From JASSUD01 sp031963415 (GTDB lineage Bacteria > Pseudomonadota > Gammaproteobacteria > Burkholderiales > Burkholderiaceae), in NCBI GenBank assembly GCA_031963415.1, contig JASSUI010000001.1:2108001-2172000 (forward strand): a stretch of DNA of 64,000 bases, given 5' to 3'. Below the pieces are notes generated by a model. That model saw nothing but the letters and a program-made list of their open reading frames with translations. It had not been told where the DNA came from and did not search any database. How positions within the stretch are numbered: position 1 is the first letter of the stretch; each line of letters starts with the position of its first letter. Below are positions 19,391-27,252 of this stretch, in pieces. Made by a program: the position numbers and the translations under genes.

Positions 19391-20875
19391 ATGACACCCT
19401 CGATAAACTCCAGCATCTATCCCTTACTTCCTCATACCCAGCGCGCTCAGCGCATTGATCAGCCTGCTGAAAGTGCTGAGTTAAATGAGCCTGGCTTAAT
19501 AGCAGATCCTGCCTCCAAAGCATCACTCACCTTAGAAACGCTCCCTACAGAACTACTATCGATGATGATGCGCTATTTAGATAGGTCAGCGCTCAATACG
19601 ATGCGGCTCGTCAGTTCTACGCTGAATCAAGTCGCCACCACCATTCCCGTGCCTATCAAAATTACCAAGAGGAATGAGTTTCCAGAGGCTCTAATCGCGT
19701 TGAATGATAGTAAGAGAAAGATCTCTACATTAACGCTTTGCGGAGAAGATTTTAATGATGAAGACTTACAAAATTTGCCTGCATCGCTATCGATACACGG
19801 TTTGATTTTAGAAAATTGCCGCAATATTACCGATGCCGGCCTTGAACATGTAAGTAGATTGACTCAGTTGCAGCGGCTTGACCTATTGAACTGCTGGAAT
19901 ATTACCGATGCCGGCATTGAGCATATAAGTAGATTGCCAAAGTTGCAGCAGCTTGACCTATTTAGTTGCTGGAGTATTACCGATGCCGGGGTTGAGCATT
20001 TAAACAGATTGACACAGTTGCAGTCCCTAAATTTAAGATGCTGCCACATTACCAATAAAAGTCTTGGACATTTAAGCAGATTGATTCAATTGCGGCAGCT
20101 CAGCCTATCAGGCTGCAACAATATTACCGACGCTGGCCTTGAACATGTAAGCAAATTGACTAAATTGCAGCAGCTTGACCTATCAGACTCCAATATTACC
20201 GATGCAGGCCTTAAACATGTCAGTAGATTGACTCAGTTGCAACAGCTCAATCTACAACACTGCAGTCGTATTACCGGCGTAGGTTTTGAACACATAAGTA
20301 GATTGGCTCAGTTGCAGCAGCTTGTCCTATCGCTTTGCAGGAATATTACCGATGCAGGCTTTGAACATGTGAGTAGATTGACTCAGTTGCAACAGCTTGA
20401 CCTATATGACTGCAGTATTACCGATGCAGGCCTTGAACATGTCAGTAGATTGACTCAGTTGCAACAGCTCGATCTACAACGCTGCAGGCGTATTACCGAA
20501 GTAGGCTTGGAACACGTAAGTAGATTGGCTCAGTTGCAGCGGCTTGATTTAATGGACCGCAATATTACTGATGCAGGTCTTGAACATGTAAGCAAATTGA
20601 TTCAGCTGCAGCAGCTCAGCCTACCAGGCTGCAACAATATTACCGATGCAGGCGTTGAGCATATAAGTAGATTGCCAAAGTTGCAGCAGCTCAACCTATC
20701 ATTCTGCAACAATATTACCGATGCAGGTCTTGAACATGTAAGCAGATTGACTCAGTTAAAGTACCTCAACCTAGAAGACTGCCGCAAGATTACTGATGCC
20801 GGCCTTGCACAGTTAAGTAGTCTGACATCGCTGCGTAATCTACGCTCAGGCCCATGGATTCCAAGTATAGAATGA
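19391..20875 (+). CDS. F-box and leucine-rich-repeat protein, eukaryote-like
   Basis: 494 residues from ATG 19391; a TTG at 19352 in the same frame would add 13 residues, and neither has a good ribosome site. Residues about 48-84 match the F-box (LETLPTELLSMMMRYLD, then MRLVSSTLNQV). From about residue 145 there are 14 tandem LRRs of 24-25 residues of the cysteine-containing (AMN1/Fbxl) type, consensus NITDAGLEHVSRL. In eukaryotes this architecture recruits substrates to SCF ubiquitin ligases through Skp1. Bacteria have no Skp1, so the likely target is host ubiquitin machinery after secretion. No secretion signal is evident. Confidence 0.88.
   Translation: MTPSINSSIYPLLPHTQRAQRIDQPAESAELNEPGLIADPASKASLTLETLPTELLSMMMRYLDRSALNTMRLVSSTLNQVATTIPVPIKITKRNEFPEALIALNDSKRKISTLTLCGEDFNDEDLQNLPASLSIHGLILENCRNITDAGLEHVSRLTQLQRLDLLNCWNITDAGIEHISRLPKLQQLDLFSCWSITDAGVEHLNRLTQLQSLNLRCCHITNKSLGHLSRLIQLRQLSLSGCNNITDAGLEHVSKLTKLQQLDLSDSNITDAGLKHVSRLTQLQQLNLQHCSRITGVGFEHISRLAQLQQLVLSLCRNITDAGFEHVSRLTQLQQLDLYDCSITDAGLEHVSRLTQLQQLDLQRCRRITEVGLEHVSRLAQLQRLDLMDRNITDAGLEHVSKLIQLQQLSLPGCNNITDAGVEHISRLPKLQQLNLSFCNNITDAGLEHVSRLTQLKYLNLEDCRKITDAGLAQLSSLTSLRNLRSGPWIPSIE
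19823..20830 (+). repeat. 14 tandem 72-75-nt coding repeats (LRR array)
   Basis: Each unit begins AATATTACCGATGC and encodes NITDAG. Units are highly similar at DNA level, indicating expansion by unequal crossing-over. Alternating 24- and 25-residue units come from the presence or absence of one codon after the Cys. Confidence 0.88.
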
Positions 20876-21354
20876 TCGTCACCGTAAGGTTTGCACATCG
20901 GCAAGGCGACTGGCGGTACTTCATCACCAGTCGCTTGCAAAAAAGTGTGTGAGCCTCTTAACTCACGCCAGTTTCTTAGGTATATGTGGTTAGCACATTC
21001 ATTTCTCAGTGACAGAATAGAAGCACGAATTTATCGCCGCACCTGTTTTTGTGAAAGTATGCGAAGCCTATGAGGCTATGCAGAGAACTCCTAATTTGGC
21101 TTCGCTCAGTTCTTCTTCAAAGCGCTTGCGATTATTCTTCGTGCTGTTCTTATCTGATTCATTTCCACGGCAATTTGTCCATTTAAATTTCAGAAAGTAT
21201 GCATGCGTGGTTGCATGGATGGCTGCTGGATTTTATTGATAAGAAATAAAAGTCCGCTTGTCACTTCAGTCAAATAGCCAGTACAACAATAAAAGAGCGC
21301 AAACAAATTTTGCTTGGAAAGCTTACGACATCTTACTTCTTGTATATAGATCCT
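20876..21354. other. Non-coding stretch with a stem-loop
   Basis: GCAAGGCGACTGG at 20901-20913 pairs with CCAGTCGCTTGC at 20927-20938 with one bulged base, 25 nt after the LRR stop. It is followed by an A-run rather than a T-run. Short open frames here have no support. Confidence 0.5.
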
Positions 21355-22035
21355 ATGTTCGTTTTACCCCGTAACAACGCCCCTTATATTTCTTTTACTA
21401 GTCTTGTTGATCTGATTGAGTCACAGGATGGGTCACAAAAAGAAGTTCTTCAAGAAAGCAGCATTTCTGATGATCTATCTGTTTCTTTGATAGAAAATGA
21501 GTCTTCAGCAAAATTTTTCTGTGAAAAATCAATTATTGCTTGGGACGTTTCTGAGTACACGGAAGGAGGAGAAAAGGGTGAGTGTTGTAAACAGCAAATA
21601 GAATATTTTTTACCTCTTCTCTCCTCAAGTCTGAACGAACAAGAAGCATTGCAAGAGCCTTCTGACGCTTCTAGCACTGAAATCTCTAGTTCAGATGATG
21701 AGACTCTCTATGCGGAGGAATTAGAGGAGCGCCAAGTGCTGTCCACTATTGATGAGGAGGAAGGCGATGAGGGTAGTGAGTGGCATAAACAAGAAATAGA
21801 ATATTCTGCTGAGCGTTTACGTTTTTTGACTGACAAACAAGCGGTGAAACGGCAGTACTTTTCCAGTGCTGGAACGTTCATGCCGGTAGCTAGCTGGCGC
21901 CAAACCTTTGTGCCAGATGAGACGGAATTTAGTACGAAGGGCAAAAAGGCACAACAAGCAATGGCTAACTTGGCGGAAATTTTAGAATTATTCAGGCCGC
22001 AGAAGCCTTTTTCTGATATCGCGGTAATCGCTTAA
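21355..22035 (+). CDS. Acidic protein of unknown function
   Basis: 226 residues from the ATG at 21355; an upstream in-frame TTG at 21310 is the alternative. It is very acidic in the middle (ISSSDDETLYAEELEER, STIDEEEGDEG), with no signal peptide or membrane segment. Two related motifs, CKQQIEYF and HKQEIEYS, suggest an internal duplication. The C-terminus (QAMANLAEILELF) is helical. It lies directly after the F-box-LRR gene on the same strand and could be a further host-directed protein; nothing recognisable proves that. Confidence 0.55.
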   Translation: MFVLPRNNAPYISFTSLVDLIESQDGSQKEVLQESSISDDLSVSLIENESSAKFFCEKSIIAWDVSEYTEGGEKGECCKQQIEYFLPLLSSSLNEQEALQEPSDASSTEISSSDDETLYAEELEERQVLSTIDEEEGDEGSEWHKQEIEYSAERLRFLTDKQAVKRQYFSSAGTFMPVASWRQTFVPDETEFSTKGKKAQQAMANLAEILELFRPQKPFSDIAVIA

Positions 22036-22092
22036 AGGTAGGTCGTTCCACTCATTACGTAGCTTGCCGAAACGACTGTTCGAAGGTGATAG

Positions 22093-22491
22093 TCAAACGC
22101 ATGCATGACAAGTAGTAGAAACAAAGACCATTGAAGAAAAAGAGATGCAGCAAGCTAACAAAAAGCGTAAATACATGCTCATTTCTGCTTCATCCGTGAG
22201 TCGATAAAAAATGATGCCTGGAAGCAAAATCGATATGCCTAACAGCAGTTGAGTCGTTCGGCTCAACGATCTACGTTGAACGGCATAAACTCTGGATTCA
22301 TCGGCTCTACTAAGGTAGTAAATGGTCGAGCCATAACGAAGCCCTGGGTTAAAGAGAGTTCGTGCTGAGCCCCCTGTGTCAGTTCGTCTATGCTGTGATC
22401 GTTCAAGGGTATTAGATGAAGAAGCCGGTGTAGCGGGACCGAGTTCTGCGCTATGAGATTCTGGGCTATCAGGTACTTCCTTTAACTTCCA
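22093..22491 (-). pseudogene. Decayed small membrane protein, start lost
   Basis: On the minus strand a frame stays open for 132 codons from after a TAA at 22492-22494 to a TGA at 22093-22095. It has no normal start codon near its beginning. The product has a polar N half (GPATPASSSNTLERS) and two hydrophobic C-terminal segments (TTQLLLGISILLPGIIFY and YLRFLLACCISFSSMVF), which look like a real protein. An ATG just upstream (MEVKGST, then stop) lies in another frame, next to a slippage-prone run of AACTTCC-type repeats, so one frameshift may have killed the gene. Confidence 0.4.
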
Positions 22492-22816
22492 TTAACTTCT
22501 TTTAAGTTCCCTCGCTCCTAACCACAACAGCTTCAGAAGATATCGCACTGGCTTTTTCAACTCTCTAACGTACTGATTAATAGCAGAGATCAGACTGTTC
22601 GTTACGCAGATTTTCGTATCTCGAAAAGCTCGGAGAGTGCCCGAAAAGCTTTCAAATGAATCGTTTTTACCTTGTTATTGTGAGTGCTAGATAGGATTTT
22701 TAGGTGGAGCACTAGATAAGTTTGGTAAAGTGTAGGATTTCGTAAACAACAAAATGCGTTGCATAAGAATCTGTCTTTTCACCGTGCACGCTTCATAACC
22801 AGGATGGCTTGATTTT

Positions 22817-24157
22817 ATGGCTCAAGTAGAATGCCTCGATAAACTGAAACGGCGTATTACGCTTTCTATCGCTAAACAAGAAGTGCAGACAGACGCGCAA
22901 GGGCGCCTGCGCCAGATCGCAAAAAAAGCGCGTATGCCTGGCTTCCGCCCTGGCAAAGTGCCTTTAAAAATGATCGCGCAACAGCACGGTGCGCAAGTTG
23001 AGCGCGAAGTGTTAAGCGATAAAATTGGCAAAAGCTTCTTCGCGATCATTGAAGAAGAAAAACTGCATATTGCAGGGCAACCTGATTTTGCTCTGCAAGA
23101 AGAAGCGAGCAAGGCAGACGCTTACGTCTTTGATGCCACTTTCGAGGTGTACCCAGAAGTTAAACTGGGCGATATAGCGAGCACAGAAATTACCCGCATG
23201 ACAACGGAAATCGGTGATGCAGAAATTGACCGTGCAATCGATTTATTGCGCAAACAGCACGCGCACTATCATGTACGCGGTGAAGAGACCGAGCACGGCG
23301 ATGGCGGTAGCGAGGCTGTTGTGCAAGAAGGTGATCGGGTGACTGTTGATGCCACTGCGACGATGGATGGTGAGAAATTCGACGGTGGTAACGTCCAAGA
23401 TTTTGTTTTCGTCGTAGGCCAAGGACGCGCGTTGCCAGACTTTGAGAAAGCCACACTTGGCTTGAAAGCAGGCGAAACTCATACTTTTGACCTGACCTTC
23501 CCCGAGAATTATTTCGAGCAGAAAATAGCCGGTAAAACCGCGCAGTTCACGATGACAGTCAAAAAAGTCGAATGGCCGCATTATCCGGAAATTGATACAG
23601 ATTTCTCGAAATCACTCGGGATTCCTGACGGTGATGTAGATAAGATGCGTGCTGAAATTAAAGAAAACCTTGAGCGCGAAGCACAACGCCGTACTAAGCT
23701 ATTGCTAAAAGAACAAGTGATGAAGGCAGTCGTTGAGCAAGCAGAACTTGATTTGCCGCAAGCATTAATTGAACAAGAGCAACGTTTCTTACTTGATCGA
23801 GCACGCCAAGATCTGAAGGCAAGAGGCATTCCGGACTCTACCAAATTGCCATTTTCCGAACAGTTTTTCAAAGAGCCCGCTGAGCAACGAGTGAAGCAAG
23901 GATTGGTCTTATCTGAGCTGATTAAGAAGCACGAGTTGCAAGTTAAACCTGAGCAAATTCGTGCAGCTGTCGAAGAAGTAGGCAAGAGTTATAACGATCC
24001 GCAAGAAGTGATGCGCTGGTATTATGCCGATCAAAAGCGTCTGGCTCAAATAGAATCAGAAGTGCTTGAATCTAACATTGTGGATTTTGTGCTTAGCCAA
24101 GCTAAAGTCAACGATAAGCCAGTTAACTTTGAAGAGCTAGCGAACGCGAGTCAGTAA
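22817..24157 (+). CDS. tig: Trigger factor, ribosome-associated chaperone and prolyl isomerase
   Basis: 446 residues, normal for the family. The N-terminal ribosome-binding domain contains the signature GFRPGKVPLKMI (family: GFRxGKxP). The FKBP-type isomerase domain follows (about 160-250, with FDGG and FVFVVGQGRALPDFEKA), then the long helical C-terminal chaperone domain. It binds at the ribosome exit tunnel and meets nascent chains. It stands first in the conserved order tig-clpP-clpX-lon, although the 273-nt gap before clpP suggests separate promoters. Confidence 0.97.
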   Translation: MAQVECLDKLKRRITLSIAKQEVQTDAQGRLRQIAKKARMPGFRPGKVPLKMIAQQHGAQVEREVLSDKIGKSFFAIIEEEKLHIAGQPDFALQEEASKADAYVFDATFEVYPEVKLGDIASTEITRMTTEIGDAEIDRAIDLLRKQHAHYHVRGEETEHGDGGSEAVVQEGDRVTVDATATMDGEKFDGGNVQDFVFVVGQGRALPDFEKATLGLKAGETHTFDLTFPENYFEQKIAGKTAQFTMTVKKVEWPHYPEIDTDFSKSLGIPDGDVDKMRAEIKENLEREAQRRTKLLLKEQVMKAVVEQAELDLPQALIEQEQRFLLDRARQDLKARGIPDSTKLPFSEQFFKEPAEQRVKQGLVLSELIKKHELQVKPEQIRAAVEEVGKSYNDPQEVMRWYYADQKRLAQIESEVLESNIVDFVLSQAKVNDKPVNFEELANASQ

Positions 24158-24430
24158 AGCCTGCGAATGAGCGGGCGAGGGGCGGTCTGTGACAGAAAGA
24201 GAGTAGAGGTAATCGGTAGGCTTGTTGGGGTTATCGTGCCTCATCCCGATCTACGAACATGTAGATCGAGTGACGTAAGAACCCCCAACATGCGTGCCAA
24301 CATCCTCTATTTCGGTTTTTTGAAAAACCTAAAACAGTCTTTTAGGCACAATTTTGTTAGCTCGGCTGTACAGCAGCCCGCTTTTGTTTTTTATCTTCTG
24401 GTTATTGTTATCTGATAAGGATTATTTGGT

Positions 24431-25084
24431 ATGACGTTGGGCTATACATTGACTGACGCTATGGAGGCGCCAAAATCCCCTGCACTTGATACTCAAGCGC
24501 TTGGCCTGGTGCCAATGGTGGTTGAAACAAGTGGGCGAGGCGAGCGGGCCTATGATATCTATTCACGACTTCTAAAGGAGCGCGTGGTATTTTTGATCGG
24601 TGAAGTCAACGATCAAACAGCAAATCTGGTGATTGCCCAATTGCTGTTCCTAGAAAGTGAAAACCCGGATAAAGATGTTAGCTTGTATATCAATAGCCCA
24701 GGTGGTTCGGTTTCAGCTGGCTTAGCGATTTACGATACGATGCAATTTATCAAACCTGATGTATCAACGCTGTGCATGGGAATGGCTGCCAGTATGGGAG
24801 CTTTTCTGTTAGCGTCTGGCACAAAGGGCAAGCGCTTTGCTCTGCCTAATAGCCGCATTATGATTCACCAACCGCTTGGTGGTGCGCGTGGCCAGGCTTC
24901 TGATATTGAAATTCAAGCTAAAGAAATCTTATACCTAAAAAATAGGCTAAACCATTTGCTGGCAAGCCATACAGGGCAAACGGTCGAACAAATTGATCTA
25001 GATACAGATCGAGACAACTTTAAATCTGCCGAAGAGGCCCAATCTTATGGTTTGGTTGATCAGGTTATGCATAAACGCCCCTAA
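24431..25084 (+). CDS. clpP: ATP-dependent Clp protease proteolytic subunit
   Basis: 217 residues. The serine-protease triad is visible: Ser121 in MGMAASMGAF, His146 in MIHQP and Asp195 in DTDRDN. SPGGSVSAG and the handle helix region are intact. It forms the 14-mer degradation chamber that works with ClpX or ClpA in the cytosol. TAAGGA stands about 10 nt before the ATG. An N-terminal propeptide of about 25-30 residues, removed by self-cleavage, is expected. Confidence 0.97.
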   Translation: MTLGYTLTDAMEAPKSPALDTQALGLVPMVVETSGRGERAYDIYSRLLKERVVFLIGEVNDQTANLVIAQLLFLESENPDKDVSLYINSPGGSVSAGLAIYDTMQFIKPDVSTLCMGMAASMGAFLLASGTKGKRFALPNSRIMIHQPLGGARGQASDIEIQAKEILYLKNRLNHLLASHTGQTVEQIDLDTDRDNFKSAEEAQSYGLVDQVMHKRP

Positions 25085-25418
25085 CTTTTAGAACTTGTTT
25101 AGGACCTCCCTAGCGCCCTCGCGCCGCCTTGCCGTACGCTTATGTGCTGTCTGCGGCGGCGCGAGGCCACTAGGAAGGCCCTAAACAGGTTCTAACTAAG
25201 TGGCGGTTTAGGCTCGTCCTTGGTGCCCTCGTGTTACCTTGCCGTACGTTATGTACTGTTTGCGGCGGCGCGAGGGCGCTAGGGAGGCCCTAAACAAGTT
25301 CTAACTAAGTGGCGGTTTAGGCTCTTCCTTGGAACCCTCGCGCTACCTTGCCGTACGTTATGTACATTTTGCATCGACGTGAAGCAGTCAAGGAAATGTT
25401 AAACAAACTCTAATTAAG
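25085..25418. repeat. Three tandem copies of a palindromic intergenic repeat
   Basis: Three units of about 110 bases (about 25085-25197, 25197-25310, 25310-25418). Each is an inverted repeat: TTAGAACTTGTTTAGG-type left arm, GCGCC-rich stem, core CTTGCCGTACG..TATGT(G/A)CTGT, then the complement ending CCTAAACA(A/G)GTTCTAA. The third copy is degraded on its right side. Related copies occur at 27024-27128, 46990-47095, 48718-48816 and, worn down, at 29811-29880 and 51711-51765. They may end clpP transcripts or act as recombination sites. Confidence 0.85.
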
Positions 25419-25499
25419 GTTACAGCGCGCTCTGTTTAGTTGATAGCAAAATTGGTTAGGCGAGCAGTGCCATGCAAAAACGCTGTATAGTCAAAAACA

Positions 25500-25651
25500 A
25501 TTAGAACTTGTTTCATCAATGTCTAAAAGGTTGTCAGCGGGGGAAGGCCGGTGCGGAGGAACCGGAGTGTACTCGACGTACATGAGGATGCCGAGCACCG
25601 CCCGACCCCCGATCACGGCCTTTTAGGCATTGAGGGAATGAGTTCTAGTTG
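25500..25651. repeat. Second type of large palindromic repeat, upstream of clpX
   Basis: Outer arms: TTAGAACTTGTTTCATCAAT and the complement of its inner part near 25620-25650 (CCTTTTAGGCATTGAGG, GTTCTA). The core AGTGTACTCGACGTACATGA is itself palindromic. A half copy lies at 36845-36873. The open frame at 25551-25751 lies inside this element and is not a gene. Confidence 0.75.
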
Positions 25652-25753
25652 TGCGAAACGCAACTCAAGCTCAACCACGTACTTATACAGGCGTCCTATA
25701 AACGGGCGTATGATGTTTCAAGTACCCCCTAGTACATACAGGTTTACCTAACT

Positions 25754-27025
25754 ATGGCAGACAAAAAAGGTTCAAATAGCGAGAAACTTCTGTATTGCTC
25801 GTTCTGCAGTAAAAGTCAGCATGAAGTGAGGAAGTTGATTGCTGGTCCCTCCGTGTTTATTTGCGACGAATGCATCGATCTGTGCAATGAGATCATCCGC
25901 GACGAAATTAGCGGTGCGGATAGCATTGGTGCGACAAAGTCTGAATTACCTACTCCCCATGAGATCAGAAATATTCTCGACCAATATGTAATTGGGCAGG
26001 AAGAGGCTAAGAAAATTTTGGCCGTGGCGGTTTATAACCACTACAAGCGCTTGAAATATCTGGGTAAAAAAGACGATGTTGAGCTATCTAAAAGCAATAT
26101 TTTGCTAATTGGTCCAACCGGTTCAGGTAAAACATTATTAGCTCAAACGCTTGCGCGTCTGCTCGATGTACCTTTTGTGATGGTGGATGCCACAACGCTA
26201 ACAGAAGCTGGGTATGTAGGCGAAGATGTTGAAAACATCATTCAGAAATTACTGCAAAACTGTAATTACGAGGTAGAGAAAGCGCAAAGAGGTATTGTTT
26301 ATATCGATGAGATAGACAAAATCAGCCGTAAATCAGATAACCCGTCAATTACGCGTGATGTGTCTGGCGAAGGCGTGCAACAGGCGTTGCTTAAGCTGAT
26401 CGAAGGAACGATTGCGTCAGTTCCACCGCAAGGAGGGCGCAAGCATCCGAATCAAGATTTCGTTCAAGTGGATACAACGAATATCTTATTCATCTGCGGT
26501 GGTGCTTTTGATGGTCTTGAAAAGGTTATTACGAATCGTACTGAAAAAACAGGTATTGGTTTTGGCGCAACCGTTAAAGGCATTCAGGAACGCGATGCAG
26601 GTGAAGTATTACGCGAAGTTGAGCCAGAAGATTTAATTAAATTTGGCTTAATTCCTGAACTAATCGGTCGGCTGCCCGTGGTGGCGACGCTCGGTAAGCT
26701 CAATGAAGATATGTTGATTCAGATTCTGGTTGAGCCGAAAAATGCAGTCACCAAACAGTACCGTAAATTATTTGCGATGGAGCAAGTTGAGTTAGAAGTT
26801 CAGCCAGAGGCTCTACGCGCAATTGCACGCAAAGCTGTGCGTCGCAAAACTGGTGCTCGCGGACTGCGCTCTATCTTGGAACAGGCCTTGCTCGACATAA
26901 TGTATGAACTGCCTACCTTAAAAGGGGTCAGTAAGGTGTTACTAGATGAAAATACGATTGAAGGTGGCGGTAAACCGCTTTTAATCTACGAAGAAGAGCC
27001 ACAAAAAGTTGCAGGCTCCAATTAG
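25754..27025 (+). CDS. clpX: ATP-dependent Clp protease ATP-binding subunit ClpX
   Basis: 423 residues. The N-terminal zinc-binding domain has Cys15, Cys18, Cys37 and Cys40. The AAA+ module has Walker A GPTGSGKT, Walker B VYIDEIDK, the pore loop GYVG and the IGF loop (TGIGFGA) that docks on ClpP. It unfolds tagged substrates and feeds them to ClpP. No strong ribosome site precedes the ATG. The palindromic repeats between clpP and clpX probably uncouple the two genes, which are co-transcribed in many proteobacteria. Confidence 0.97.
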   Translation: MADKKGSNSEKLLYCSFCSKSQHEVRKLIAGPSVFICDECIDLCNEIIRDEISGADSIGATKSELPTPHEIRNILDQYVIGQEEAKKILAVAVYNHYKRLKYLGKKDDVELSKSNILLIGPTGSGKTLLAQTLARLLDVPFVMVDATTLTEAGYVGEDVENIIQKLLQNCNYEVEKAQRGIVYIDEIDKISRKSDNPSITRDVSGEGVQQALLKLIEGTIASVPPQGGRKHPNQDFVQVDTTNILFICGGAFDGLEKVITNRTEKTGIGFGATVKGIQERDAGEVLREVEPEDLIKFGLIPELIGRLPVVATLGKLNEDMLIQILVEPKNAVTKQYRKLFAMEQVELEVQPEALRAIARKAVRRKTGARGLRSILEQALLDIMYELPTLKGVSKVLLDENTIEGGGKPLLIYEEEPQKVAGSN

Positions 27026-27128
27026 GAACTTACTTAGGTTTTATCGAGTGCCCTTGCGTTTCCGTGCTGTACGAAGTTGTGCTGTCTGCGTCGGCGTGAG
27101 GCCAGTAGGAAAATCCTGAACAAGCCAT
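27024..27128. repeat. Palindromic intergenic repeat, clpX-lon copy
   Basis: A single, moderately decayed copy of the family described for 25085-25418. It begins at the clpX stop codon, with the core CGTGCTGTACGAAGTTGTG and the right arm GTCTGCGTCGGCGTGAGGCC. Confidence 0.75.
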
Positions 27129-27252
27129 AAGGAAGACTTTTGTGATGCCGCTATAGGCAGTTGCACAACCTTCCTTAAAAAACGATTGCCAGCGTATGTA
27201 TACAGTGCATGCCTATTTATTAAAGAATTGATTTTTATTCAACGGAGACGAC

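Noticed and set aside
24167..24415. Plus-strand frame between tig and clpP
   Set aside because: Non-standard composition with Arg/Cys-rich start, no family motif, and it fills an expected promoter and leader region.
25551..25751. Plus-strand frame of 66 residues before clpX
   Set aside because: It lies mainly inside the palindromic repeat, and such arms give chance open frames.
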